From assembly GCA_020726505.1 (NCBI GenBank), contig JAHLEZ010000010.1:1178001-1242000 (forward strand): DNA of 64,000 nucleotides, read 5' to 3'. Positions 24,159-34,259 of the stretch are shown here, in pieces. Both the position numbers and the translations under genes were made by a program. Below the pieces are notes generated by a model that was given only the letters and a program-made list of their open reading frames with translations, was not told the DNA's origin and did not search any database. Position 1 is the stretch's first letter. Each line of letters starts with the position of its first letter. The DNA comes from Leptodontidium sp. MPI-SDFR-AT-0119. Lineage: Eukaryota > Ascomycota > Leotiomycetes > Helotiales > Leptodontidiaceae.

Positions 24159-24956
24159 AGAGACTGGAGAGTTAGAGAGCGGGTTTGGTTCATGAGATTG
24201 TCTGATTGATAGCTGTATGAATGTTGGAATTTTGGTTTTTGCGAGGGCTTAAACATTCTACTTTGTGGTTGAGAATACGCTTCTTTTTTTGCTTGTTATC
24301 TGATACTGGAATCTACGATTTTACTACCTGCAAGAACTTTATCAGTAATCAACCTCATAGGTGAACCAAGCTTTTATAAAGTCTTATTGTCCGTGTTCAA
24401 AAAGCAACTTCACCAGAAGGTTTGCAGACCTCCGAATCCCTCGTTCCAGGAAGCCTAGACCGAGGGCCCAATGGTAAATGTACATTTATATCTCTGCCCT
24501 AGGCCAGGTCTGCTCAAATTCCCATCCTCGGCTTTCATGGAAGTACAATCTAGAAGCTTCTCTGGAGGTATCAATTCCCTGGCTTTTGCTATGCCCTCCC
24601 ATTTTCTTCAGCGAGCGGACGAAGTCTGACGAAACTACAATTCGGAAATAACAGATATTATCATTCAGGTTTCCCTGGAAGTTGAAGTATTTCAGATCCC
24701 TCTACAAGCACTCCTAAGATACAAGTACCGCAAGTAAATCTACTTCTCCGCTATTAAATCGCCAAGCTTGCACGAGAAGTCCCTGATATAAGTTCTGCTA
24801 AAATAATCAGAATGAAATTAAACTAAAGCAAAACCACTTGACTTCGATATCATCACGATTATCATCACATTTATCCAGCACAATACAAACTCAATTTATT
24901 CAATCCGCCAGAAGCCGCAAAATAAAAACCCTGCCCTGTGTTAAGAACTTCCATCG
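24159..24956. other. 3' flank of PEX11 up to the hAT insertion
   Basis: No gene, RNA or repeat is supported. The hAT element is inserted at the right end of this stretch, leaving the target site TTCCATCG at 24949-24956. Confidence 0.5.
24949..24956. repeat. 8-bp target-site duplication, left copy (TTCCATCG)
   Basis: Identical to 27821-27828 on the other side of the hAT element. Eight base pairs is the normal hAT duplication length. Confidence 0.93.
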
Positions 24957-27820
24957 CAGACTTGGCCATGGGTATACCCGGACGTACCCAAAGGGGGTGC
25001 TGGACGGATATCCAGCTTTTGAGAATTAGGTGGTTGGATATCCAGTGGATAACTGGAAACCGGTTGGATATCTGGGTAACCCAAGGAAATTAGTTTTTCC
25101 GGGCCGAGAGCCAATAGAATCGCTAGAAATCTTGCTTAACCTTAAAAATCGTGAAAATTTGAATGCCTCCTGAAACCCAGTTGTCAAGGGGATCTCTCCA
25201 CGTATACGCAAACAACAGCCATTATGTCCAACCCACTCCAAAACCCCTTGGGATTCCCATCTCTCCCTGCTAAAGGAGTGCCTTTACAACCTAGGACGGC
25301 TTCTACCTCATCAAAAAGAGGCCGTTCTAACACATCTAGCTACCCAGAGCCTCAATTACCCCCTGGCGGTCGAATTAAGACCAAGCCTTTGAGGCCTACC
25401 CAATCGTTTATGTTTACTGGGCTTCATCCTATGTACCGAAGAGAGGTTATTAAGGGAGATAATGAGAATATGACCATCTATTGCACAATGCCCGGATGTA
25501 TAAAGTTCACCCCAAAGATCATTAAAAGACAGCTAAATGGCACCAATAACTTCAAGGTTCACTATTATAACTATCATCCGGGTGTGCCTTGTTCTAAAGA
25601 AGAGCAAGAACTCCTTGATTCTGCTAATCCAAAGGCTGAAAACCCTTTCTTTCGTACTCCTATAACAGAGCAAACTCAAGACGAACGATTCCGAGACCTT
25701 CTCCTCCTTTTTATTACGAAAAACAATCTCTCCTTCGCTCTCGTCGAACAACCAGAGACTCGCGCTCTCTTCTCTTTCCTCAACCCAAAGATCAAGCAAA
25801 TCAGTCGAGCAACATTGCGAAGGGACATAAAGAAGAGATATGAAGAGGGAGAGAACGCTCTAAAGGACAAGCTATTGTCTCACGTTGATGCTGGAGGACG
25901 AATATCTTTGACTACAGATGGCTGGTCCGGAAACAACAAGTTGGACTATATAGCTGTGACCGCACATTGGAAAACGAAGGCAGGAGAGCACGAATCTGTA
26001 CTACTGGACATTATCGAATTGACGAATCCTTCTCATACTGGAGCGTACCTTTGTAAGGTCTTGTTGGAGGTTACAGATAGGCTTAGAATTACACACGCCA
26101 TTATTTCCGTTACTCGTGACAACGCCGCACCGAACGATACTATGCTTCACGAATTTGAGGCTGAGTGCGCCAATCGATACGATTTAATGGGAGCAAGAGA
26201 GCAAGCGTACTTCTTTTGCAAGTTTAATAGAGCTGAAGGTGATGTGAGGTGTTGCGCTCACATCTACAATATCGCTGTGCAAGTTGGTATGTTTCCCGCA
26301 TCCTCCGACTGATCTTTCCTAATAAAATAGCCTTGAAATCAGTCAATTCAGCAGCATTGGACAATCGGAATCATTACCAACAGGTAGCAGGACGAGCTCG
26401 CCTTCCAGAAGATCAATTAACGTGGTCGGCCTTTTATAAAGCTCGTTGTTTAGCTATGATTTTCAAGAGTCGGAAGGTCCCACGGCAACAGTTGAAGGAT
26501 ATGTGCAACACGCTTAAGATACCGTTTCTAGAGCTTGTTTGCGACATGCCAGTGCGATGGAATTCGACCGATAACATGCTCACAGCGTTCTTGAAGATGG
26601 AAAAAGCTATTAGGGCTGTATTGAGTGTGCAGGAGTGGGATGAGTCCGTACGGCAATACATGACACCAACCGAAGACGATTGGAAGCTTTTAAAGGAATT
26701 AGCAATATTCTTTTAGCTCTTTTCACGGTCTACAGTACAATCGCAGGCAGAGAAGTATGCGACTCTTTATAACGTTATTCCTAATTACCTTCATATTCTG
26801 CGCCAACTCAGCCTTTGGCAATATCGCGACGACCGACCATCCCTCAGGCTCGCCGCTGCCTCTGCACACGACGTTCTCGATAAATACTTCAAGAAATCAA
26901 TAGCTACACGTCACTCTTTTGTTGCTATGATCTGCGACCCCCGATACAAGCTACAGATGGTGTCGTTTTTGTTTGATGCGGACGGAGGCACGCGTTCCCC
27001 TTAATATATCAAGGCAAAGCACCATTTTGAACGCGTCTTTAGCGACTATAAAAGCAGAGCTATTAAAATCAAGGAATATCACAGGCAGGAGGCTGAATTC
27101 GCTGAAATCGACGCAGAGGCTCTACGGTACGAAAGAGACGGTTCAATTGATGAAGTGGTTGATGAGGACGCATGGAGAATCGACCCATTCGACGGTTTTG
27201 ATGCTCATATGAATGCGCAACAAGCACCTCCTCCTGCGCAACCTGGAGCTCCCGGTGTGATATTGTCTGAATTTGAGCGGTGGTACGTAGAGCCTCTTCT
27301 TTCTCGCCAAAGCACACCGGAAGAGCAGAGAGATTACCTTATTAGTAAAGCTTTGGAGTTTCCGATTATTACGCAAATAGCTCTTGATTTCTTAGCCATT
27401 CCTGCAACTTCAGCACCTTCGGAACGCGTATTTAGTGAAGCTGGCAACTTGATCTCTAAGAAACGTACACGAATTGCAAGTGATATGGTCAGGTATGTAC
27501 TCTGTCTACGTAGTTGGGGACTACTAGCACCAGCACAAGAAGAGGAAGATATCTTAATTAGCGCAGATGGGAGAGTTATAGAGCCACTAGAGCCTGTTGT
27601 TGGTGCGCAACGAGCTCACGATATTCTAGTTATTGAAGACTAGATATCAATGAAATTCAGCCTCAGGGCACCCTAAACCTACTCCAAAAACAGTCAAAAT
27701 ACCCGGAAAATCCGGAATCCAGCCCCCTTTGTACCCAGCCACCAAAATTTGGCTGGATAGATACCCAGGGACCCTTTGTTTGGATATATCCGGATAAACC
27801 CGTACCCATGACCAAGTCTG
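24957..27820 (+). mobile_element. hAT-superfamily DNA transposon with exact ends (2,864 bp)
   Basis: The element begins CAGACTTGGCCATGGGTA (24957-24974) and ends with its inverted copy (27803-27820) with one mismatch in 18 bp. A perfect 8-bp duplication TTCCATCG flanks it at 24949-24956 and 27821-27828, the hAT signature. GGTTGGATATC-type subterminal repeats lie on the left at 25007, 25032 and 25062, with related TGGATA motifs at 27754 and 27781. The single gene inside is a hAT transposase with two in-frame stops. The perfect target duplication means the insertion is relatively recent even though the transposase is dead. Confidence 0.95.
25224..27643 (+). pseudogene. hAT transposase with two in-frame stop codons
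   Basis: Exons 25224-26286 and 26331-27643; the 44-nt intron has donor GTATGT and acceptor AATAG and is needed to keep frame. A BED-type zinc finger is visible early (CTMPGC...HYYNYH). The RNase H-like region shows LTTDGWSG, then VTRDNAAPND, and later CCAHIYNIAVQ and MPVRWNSTDNML. The C-terminal hATC dimerisation domain is complete (ERWYVEPL, then IPATSAPSERVFSEAGN). Two stops interrupt it: TAG at 26714-26716 after LLKELAIFF and TAA at 27002-27004 after DGGTRSP. Frame and homology continue through both. Each is a one-base C-to-T change of a CAG or CAA codon, the CpA-to-TpA context of repeat-induced point mutation. About 790 residues would be encoded without the stops. The gene should give no functional enzyme. 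Confidence 0.9.
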
Positions 27821-27828
27821 TTCCATCG
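27821..27828. repeat. 8-bp target-site duplication, right copy (TTCCATCG)
   Basis: Perfect match to 24949-24956, directly after the right inverted repeat of the hAT element. Confidence 0.93.
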
Positions 27829-28725
27829 TACCCGTTACACATCACCTCGCTTGCCACCACCAGATGTAAACAAATCATACCCTCACCTTCCACCTATGCG
27901 CACAACGAAAATCCACCTACTGCGGGAAAGAATTGGCTGGGAAGTTTGTTGCACATCGCAGTTGGAAGTAAACAGACCAACGCGGTTGTCGACGCGTAGG
28001 TCTTGGTAGTTTGTTGACTTTCGCCATTTTCCTTGAATGAGCCTTAAGGATTCGGAAGCACTAAAAGCTTAACGACATATCCTAGACGTACGTACAGCGA
28101 TGGATCCGCTTGCTCGGCCACCTGAATAGAAATCACAAATCACTGTCTGTCTTTTAGATTGAAATTCATTGAATTCTCAACCACATATAGTAGGTACCTA
28201 TTAGGTACCTATTCTGATTCGGCTAGCTAATCATCAACCGGAATCCGCACAGTACATCTACAGACATCTTCAGTCTTTTGTTGCACTTCGCATCTGATGT
28301 ACGTAGATATCTCTCCGAAAGTTCGCATTCGATTTGATGAAATTACGTCCGCTATCCTGGATCTCTTGCTAAAAGAGGATATCGGTCCGAGATCAGCGCT
28401 TGGTGGCGTGTGAGGCTCCAGGATTGGGCGGCGTATACGAGAGGCGAGGAAACGTTTTAGACACTAAGAACAGCATAGCAATAAAGCGAGGAGTGTTTTG
28501 TGGGCTTTGGTAGAGATTGAATTCAAAGAATTGTACAGCAAACCCTGTCTCGTTTTCGCCTAGGATCAATTAGGAGACTCGCCAAGGAACATTTGTGAAA
28601 GCAGACAAACAGACAAGCAGTAATCGTAGTAGTAGCAAGATACCCTACAACCGGCGTACCAGCCAACGCATCCACCGAGCGCTCATCTAGCATCCATCCA
28701 ACTTCATACAAGACATCGTCCGTCT
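27829..28725. other. Intergenic region right of the hAT element
   Basis: No gene is supported. A tandem pair of the 11-mer TAGGTACCTAT lies at 28191-28212. The last 200 bases are the 3' flank of the MFS gene. Confidence 0.5.
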
Positions 28726-30350
28726 CTAAGTTGAAGTGTCGGAGACCGAACCACCATCGCCATCACTGTGAACATGCCCTCTCATCTTCCTTGTAACGAA
28801 CCAACCAACACCACCCGCAAACGCACTCGCACCCGTAAACACAATTAGCGTGCCATACTCGCTGTTGAATCCCGCGACACCCCCAATAGGCATATTCAAG
28901 AGAATCTCACTAAGAGGTCCACTAGCCACCGCACCAATACCTCGTCCAGCAGCGAAAGCACCCATCAGAACACCCATACCGACCTCCTCGCATCCCTTGA
29001 CTTTCTGAACCTCCTTCATCATGCCAGCCCAGAGAGCGGAGTATCCACCTGCGAAAGCACCGTAGACCATGGCGAAGACGATGAGACGTGCTACTTCCTT
29101 TGCGGGACCCCAGAATAGGAAGACGGAGAATGTGCTACCGAAGGTTGAGATAGCTATTACGTGCGAGACGTGCATCTTGTCGCAGAGGTGGCCTAGGACG
29201 ACAGCTCCGACGACGGAGAAGAGGTTGAGGAGTGCAAGTAAGAGAGTACCGATTTGAGGAGAGAGGTGTAGAAAGGTGGCATAGGTAGGGAGATAGATGG
29301 CGGGGAGAAAGAAGCCGAGGGATTCGAAGATGTTGCTGGCTTGGAGGATGAGGTAGGTTGGCTTGAGAAGAAAGGCGTAGGAGGGTTTCTTGCGTGGTGT
29401 GGGTGGTGAGGTCGCGGAGAGGCGTGGTTTGATGAAGTAGATTAGCGGTGTGCAGAGGAAGAAGAGGAGTATTGCCCACTGTATGAATTAGTAAAATCTT
29501 CGTTGGAAAGAGGATGGTAGTGAGAATCTTTTGATACTTACAATGCGAAGTGTGTTGGCAAAGCCACATCTGTCAAGGAGGGCCTTCAGAGTGAAAGGGA
29601 AGACAAGTCCGCTCTAAGTAACATTAGCCGTGTACCTGTTGTTAACATTCGGATAAGAGAACTCACAGCGCCGACGCCAGCCCACATCACACCAAAAGCA
29701 AGTCCTTTCTTTTCGACAAACCATTCATCCAGGTAAAACATGGTTGGCGAATAAAGCAGACTTCCGCCAATTGCGTACATGACTCCTTGGGTGATAATCA
29801 GGTGCCAGACTTGTGTGGAGAAGCTTGATGCAACCAAGGCACCAGCCGCGATAATCAGACCGACAATCGAGGAGACGCGTCGAATAGCGGGCCAAGCTTC
29901 GAGAATATACAATGAAACTGGCGCAAATAGATACATGACTCCAGTGGAGCATGTACCGATAGCTGCAATACCATAGTCGTTGTGGGAGAAGGGAGCATGT
30001 GTGCTGTAGTAGGACTGGAAAACGCCGAAGGAGAAAGGAAAACCTGTTGTTATTGTTAGACAAAATTCCATTATATTATGATACCACTCACCCCAGACCA
30101 GAGCCTCGAAAACAAAACAAGCGGCCAAAAACAGCCATGCATCTCGTCCGCCGTCAGCTCGGGATACCTTGGTGCTCTGAGACGACTCCGTGCTGCCAGG
30201 ACGGAGTTGATTTGCGTTCTCGAGATCACCATTGTCTACAGGAAGGACCTGCATGCTTTCGAGAGGAATCTCGTCATGCTTGACATCAGCAGTATCGGTG
30301 GAGGCCGTGGTTGGAGGCTCCTCGGAGGTCTTGGGTGGGGAGGAAGACAT
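28726..30350 (-). CDS. Monocarboxylate-type MFS transporter (MCT/SLC16-like)
   Basis: Exons 30350-30092, 30043-29667, 29613-29542 and 29478-28726 give 486 aa; introns are 48, 53 and 63 nt, all GT-AG. After a hydrophilic, Ser/Thr/Glu-rich N-terminus of about 70 residues come twelve membrane segments. Family marks are GFPFSFGVFQSYY near the first helices, the half IGTCSTGVMYLFAPV, the helix-4/5 stretch GVMYAIGGSLLYSPTMFYLDEWFVEKKGLAFGV (central part only counted as motif) and, in the second half, GHLCDKMHVSH and GAFAAGRGIGAVASGPLSE. Fungal members are often called riboflavin or monocarboxylate permeases, but the substrate cannot be read from sequence. The gene stands alone with its promoter in the 2.4-kb space to the right. 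Confidence 0.85.
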
Positions 30351-32788
30351 GGTGGTTGAGTTGCCAATGTCGTCGTATTTTTACACAGCTTCAAAGATTC
30401 AGATTGAAGAACCAACAAGAACAAAAAGTCTGTGTTGAAGGTGCGCTTGCTCGCTAGGGTGATAAGATTGCTCGACAAAAGTGAACTCGCGATGCTAAAA
30501 GTCGGAACTGGAGGGGATGTAGTTAAGCAGTCGCTTGAACCGACCACGCCCTCTAGATCTACATTGATGATCAGGCATGATAGAAGACGTGTGTCTTCTT
30601 TCGACCTGCTCTTGGTTTGTTGGTACTGCACATCAATCAAAAGCGCCCCCTTGGTATCTCAATGGGTAGGTATCATGATCTTGCCAATCACAACAGCAAC
30701 AGCAACTTGTTTGCGTCACGGTAACGGAAGTTAAGTCTCAGTCCCCCGTGGGCGCCAAACTCGGCCCGTGGACTGGAAAATAACCGGCATTGAGAGGAAT
30801 TCTTGGTTTAAGAGTCGGCTCTTCTGAATCAACGGAGCCCAAGCGTGTGGTTGCGTGGACATGATGCTACGTGCTTTAGGTCTTGGAGAGCCAATAGTCT
30901 CTCCCATTGAACCAACTTCTCAACAAGACCAACATATGTTACGCAAGCGACGGTTCAGCAATCATAACAAAGTGGTGCATCCCATGACCTGCATACATTG
31001 TAGGTATGCTGTTGGTCTTGGCAAAGATGCAGTCCTCCAGCAACTGCGGTACGGCCGCGAGTGACTTCTTCGGCCAAAGTCTCTCCGTATTGTAGGAGAA
31101 CCTCCAGAGGATAATTTCAAATCAAACATAACAAAATTTGTGGGTCTGGACAAGACAAATCTACCTTGCCCCCACGTTTATGATCGCCGAGTGATCGACG
31201 AAGGCGTTGACCTTCCGCTCAGAAGGCGTCATAGAGAATCTCACGTGGCCAAGAAGCCTCGATATTAGGTGCGAGGAAGTTCTCTTAAGCTACCTAGCTA
31301 TCAGAGCTTGGCTAGGATGAGAGAGGATGAAGCCACCGCTGAGGAACAGGTTCATCAGGTTCTCCTACCAAGAGCCCTAAGGCTTCGGGGTTTATTGCAA
31401 CGAGTGTGCTGCGGTAGATTGGCCCAACAGTAACCTCATGATGGGTGCATAGTTGAATTGTATTATTAACATCAAGCAACGTGCAAAGTCGAACATGAGA
31501 AACAACAATTGGAAATGGTATGATGTATACCAACCCAGGGGCTCATTGCTCTCCGACCGGCATACTGTCGAAGCGCCCGAGAGAAATGAAAGCCGGCATA
31601 GCGCTTGCCATTGCGTTCGAATCCTCGGTGCCGACGGCGATGTAGACTCTATCAGGCAGTGCAGGCGCCCGAGCCCTGGTTGTCGGCTCTGCATCGGCAT
31701 CTGCGGTGTCTGCGGCGGTCTATAGACCTGCCATGGAGCCAAACATGAAGTAAAGACATGTGATGGTGTGGCAAATCTTCCGTTCACAAGAAAAACGGCT
31801 GGTTGAGGCATTTCAACATGTTTAAAACGGTTGGTCTCAGGATTGGCGTAGTTACAGTGATCCATGAGCACTTTCATGATACGTAGAGTTACTTGCAGAG
31901 TGATAAGAAGTCAAGTAAAGAAGCTGGACTCCAAGGCTGTGGTTGACTGCTTTCCCCAATGATCCTGGGTTGGCAACCGCCATGTTAGGATCTCGAATAG
32001 TACCCGCACAAAGAGAGAAAGCAATAAATTGACGGATGTTGGTTTTGGAACCGAGCCAAATGGGCGTGTGACATCGGTCGTGGCTTGCATCCTGGTTACA
32101 CATAGCGGCGGGAGATGGCGTGGAGCGACCGAAATGGGCTGCCAGACGTGTTGGAATTGCATGGCCATCCTGGGCGTGCTGCTACTCGTGTGCCTAGTAT
32201 GGCGACGTACATATGCAAAGCACACACAATACGTTTAGAACCCCAGAGGCATCGCCGGCAGTGGCTGCGGATAGATGATAGAACTCAGCCAGTGACGACA
32301 ACCCGCTTATGGTAAAGCCGCACCCGCTTCATCACACCCCAGTATAGTTTCTAAAACAAGACCACCGTGTGGGGTGGAGAAAACGCTTTCCTGATAATCA
32401 TTGAGTGCTGCAGGTTAAGACGAGGCGGAAACGGGACTACCGTTTGTAGGGTCACATTCCATCTGTGCGAAGATCTTTCTTCACAGCGTTAGTATTTTGC
32501 TTTGCTTCGGTATGGATGATCTGGTACCAGTCAGCCCAATGCACCAGACAAAGTCCAAACATCGCTTTCAGAATCACAGAACAACCGAATGAAGACTGAT
32601 AATTTGATCTTTCCACATGTTTTATTCTGACCGGGGCCCCAAAAGTGGGAACACTTCTCGAAGCGGAGGACAAGTCTCACTCGATGACCATCCTCTGTTC
32701 TGCGATCCTGGCCCTGAGCAGCTCTATTTTCAACAAACCGATTCCAACGCCACGCTATGCTATTCTGAAAATCAATTGACGCCATGGA
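30351..32788. other. 2.4-kb intergenic region without a supportable gene
   Basis: The left 400 bases are the MFS promoter. Between 31300 and 32240 both strands have open frames of 80-160 codons. On the minus strand, two frames around 31560-31880 look faintly protein-like but are broken by stops and frame changes and match no family I know. They may be remnants of a decayed gene. No repeat, tRNA or transposon end is visible. Confidence 0.4.
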
Positions 32789-34044
32789 TCAAAGACTGGT
32801 CTTTCCGTATGCGCCCCCGGCAGCCTTTCTCACCTCGAGAGCACGCTTGTATGGAGGAGCTGTTGGAGGCTGTACAGGATCAAGTGATACGTGGTCTTTT
32901 GATAGATGATACGATGCATCGGCGTCGAAACCGGAAAGATCTCCACAGGCAAGAAATGGAGCAATCCATCTCCCGTTCCTTTTTGCCTCCGACTCAACTT
33001 CTGGCAAGGAAAGTTCGACTATGCCATCCACTGAAGAGATGGGTACATGCGTGCTTTTAGACCATGTCCCCGCCTCGGTATCCTGAAGCAGAGTAGGGGC
33101 AATGATAGGATCTTGCTCAGTCATTGCTGTGACCATCTTGGAGAGCCTATCTCCAACGCCCATTGGCTCCTCTAGACTAGCCTTGAAGCCCTCTGGAGGA
33201 CTGAAGTTCAAGCAGACAATAAATGCCTCCACACTGCTTGCTCGACTTGACCTCGGTTTAGCAACAATGACATCTTCGAAAAAGAGCTTGAGTTGTGCAA
33301 ATAGAAGATCCACGTTGCGTCCTCTGAATATCTTTGCAACAAACTTTCCTCCAGGCCGTAGCACACAGAGTGCCAAGTTCAGGGCTGCAAACAGCAGCTG
33401 AGACTGCACGTAGATATCGAGATCGTGTAAGCCTGTGACATCTGGAGCACCATCTGAGATGACAAGGTCGACGGGGTTCACAGCATGCTGTGATTGAGAT
33501 GATGGATCATATGCCGGGTCGAGAGCGCGGAGAAGTAGGGGAACTGTAGCAGGGTGAGTGATGTCTGCACGAAGGGTTATGATGCCTTCCAAAGGGCTCA
33601 TCGGTTGGAGGTCTATGGCAACAATTTTGACATCCTTCCGGGGTTTCAGTTCGGTGGAATCGATATTTTTCTTCTCTGCCTCTATCTCCCTCTGTCGTAT
33701 TTCAGCAATGGTGGGCTCCGTCCCGGTGGATTCGAGGAGCAATTGACGAATTTTCTCTTGCTTATCTTCCCACGCTGTTCGGCCAAATTTCTCGCCTTTG
33801 ATCAAGACTCGGGACAGAACTTGACTCCAGCTTCCAGGAGCTGCGCAGAGGTCAACAACACGAGTTACGCCAGCAAACAGGTCGAATTCTGCGCTTCACA
33901 TTAGCCATCTGTTGCCTAAGAGCGAGGGTGGATCGAATTGCCTTCGTCGAGTTGGAGGAGCTTGAATGCACTCCGCGCACGCCATCCTTGCTCCTTTGCC
34001 AGTCTGTAATAAGCATCACGCTTGTCCTTCGACGATTTCCCCAT
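32789..34044 (-). CDS. TRM7: tRNA 2'-O-ribose methyltransferase TRM7 (FtsJ/RrmJ family)
   Basis: Exons 34044-33942 and 33888-32789 give 400 aa. The N-terminus [20 protein letters not shown] and then [14 protein letters not shown] is diagnostic of Trm7. The intron (53 nt) has a GC donor (GAAG|GCAATT) and joins [18 protein letters not shown] in frame. The SAM-binding motif [11 protein letters not shown] is at about residues 47-57. Candidate residues of the FtsJ K-D-K-E tetrad are Lys in RSAFK, Asp in LVISDGAPD, Lys in [11 protein letters not shown] and Glu in SSVEAFIVC. The enzyme methylates the ribose of positions 32 and 34 in the anticodon loop of certain tRNAs, with partner proteins. A fungal insertion of about 45 Lys/Glu-rich residues follows the SAM motif (after KFGRTAWED). 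It is divergent from MAK5 across 215 bp. Confidence 0.92.
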
Positions 34045-34259
34045 GTTTATTGGGAGTCAGTGTTCGAGGATCAGTTGACCTTCTGAGGAAGATGGCAAAT
34101 TACGGCGAGGCTGAAATACACAGTATATTTTCCACTAGCGCAAGGCTAACCACGCTAAATCTCCACTGGCGAAAAAAGTTGGTGGGATGCTTCTCTTCAA
34201 TCAGGTCTCAAAGCCGAAATTCCTCGATCGGATTCTGTTAAACGCCTGGCGTATTCGAA

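Noticed and set aside
26714..27004. Introns removing the two transposase stop codons
   Set aside because: The coding frame and homology run unbroken through both sites, and no donor/acceptor pair would remove only the stops.
31614..31622. GTTCGAATC resembling a tRNA B box
   Set aside because: No A box, acceptor stem or pairing arms can be built around it.
32617..33060. Plus-strand open frame of 147 codons
   Set aside because: It is antisense to the conserved TRM7 coding sequence and has no domain.
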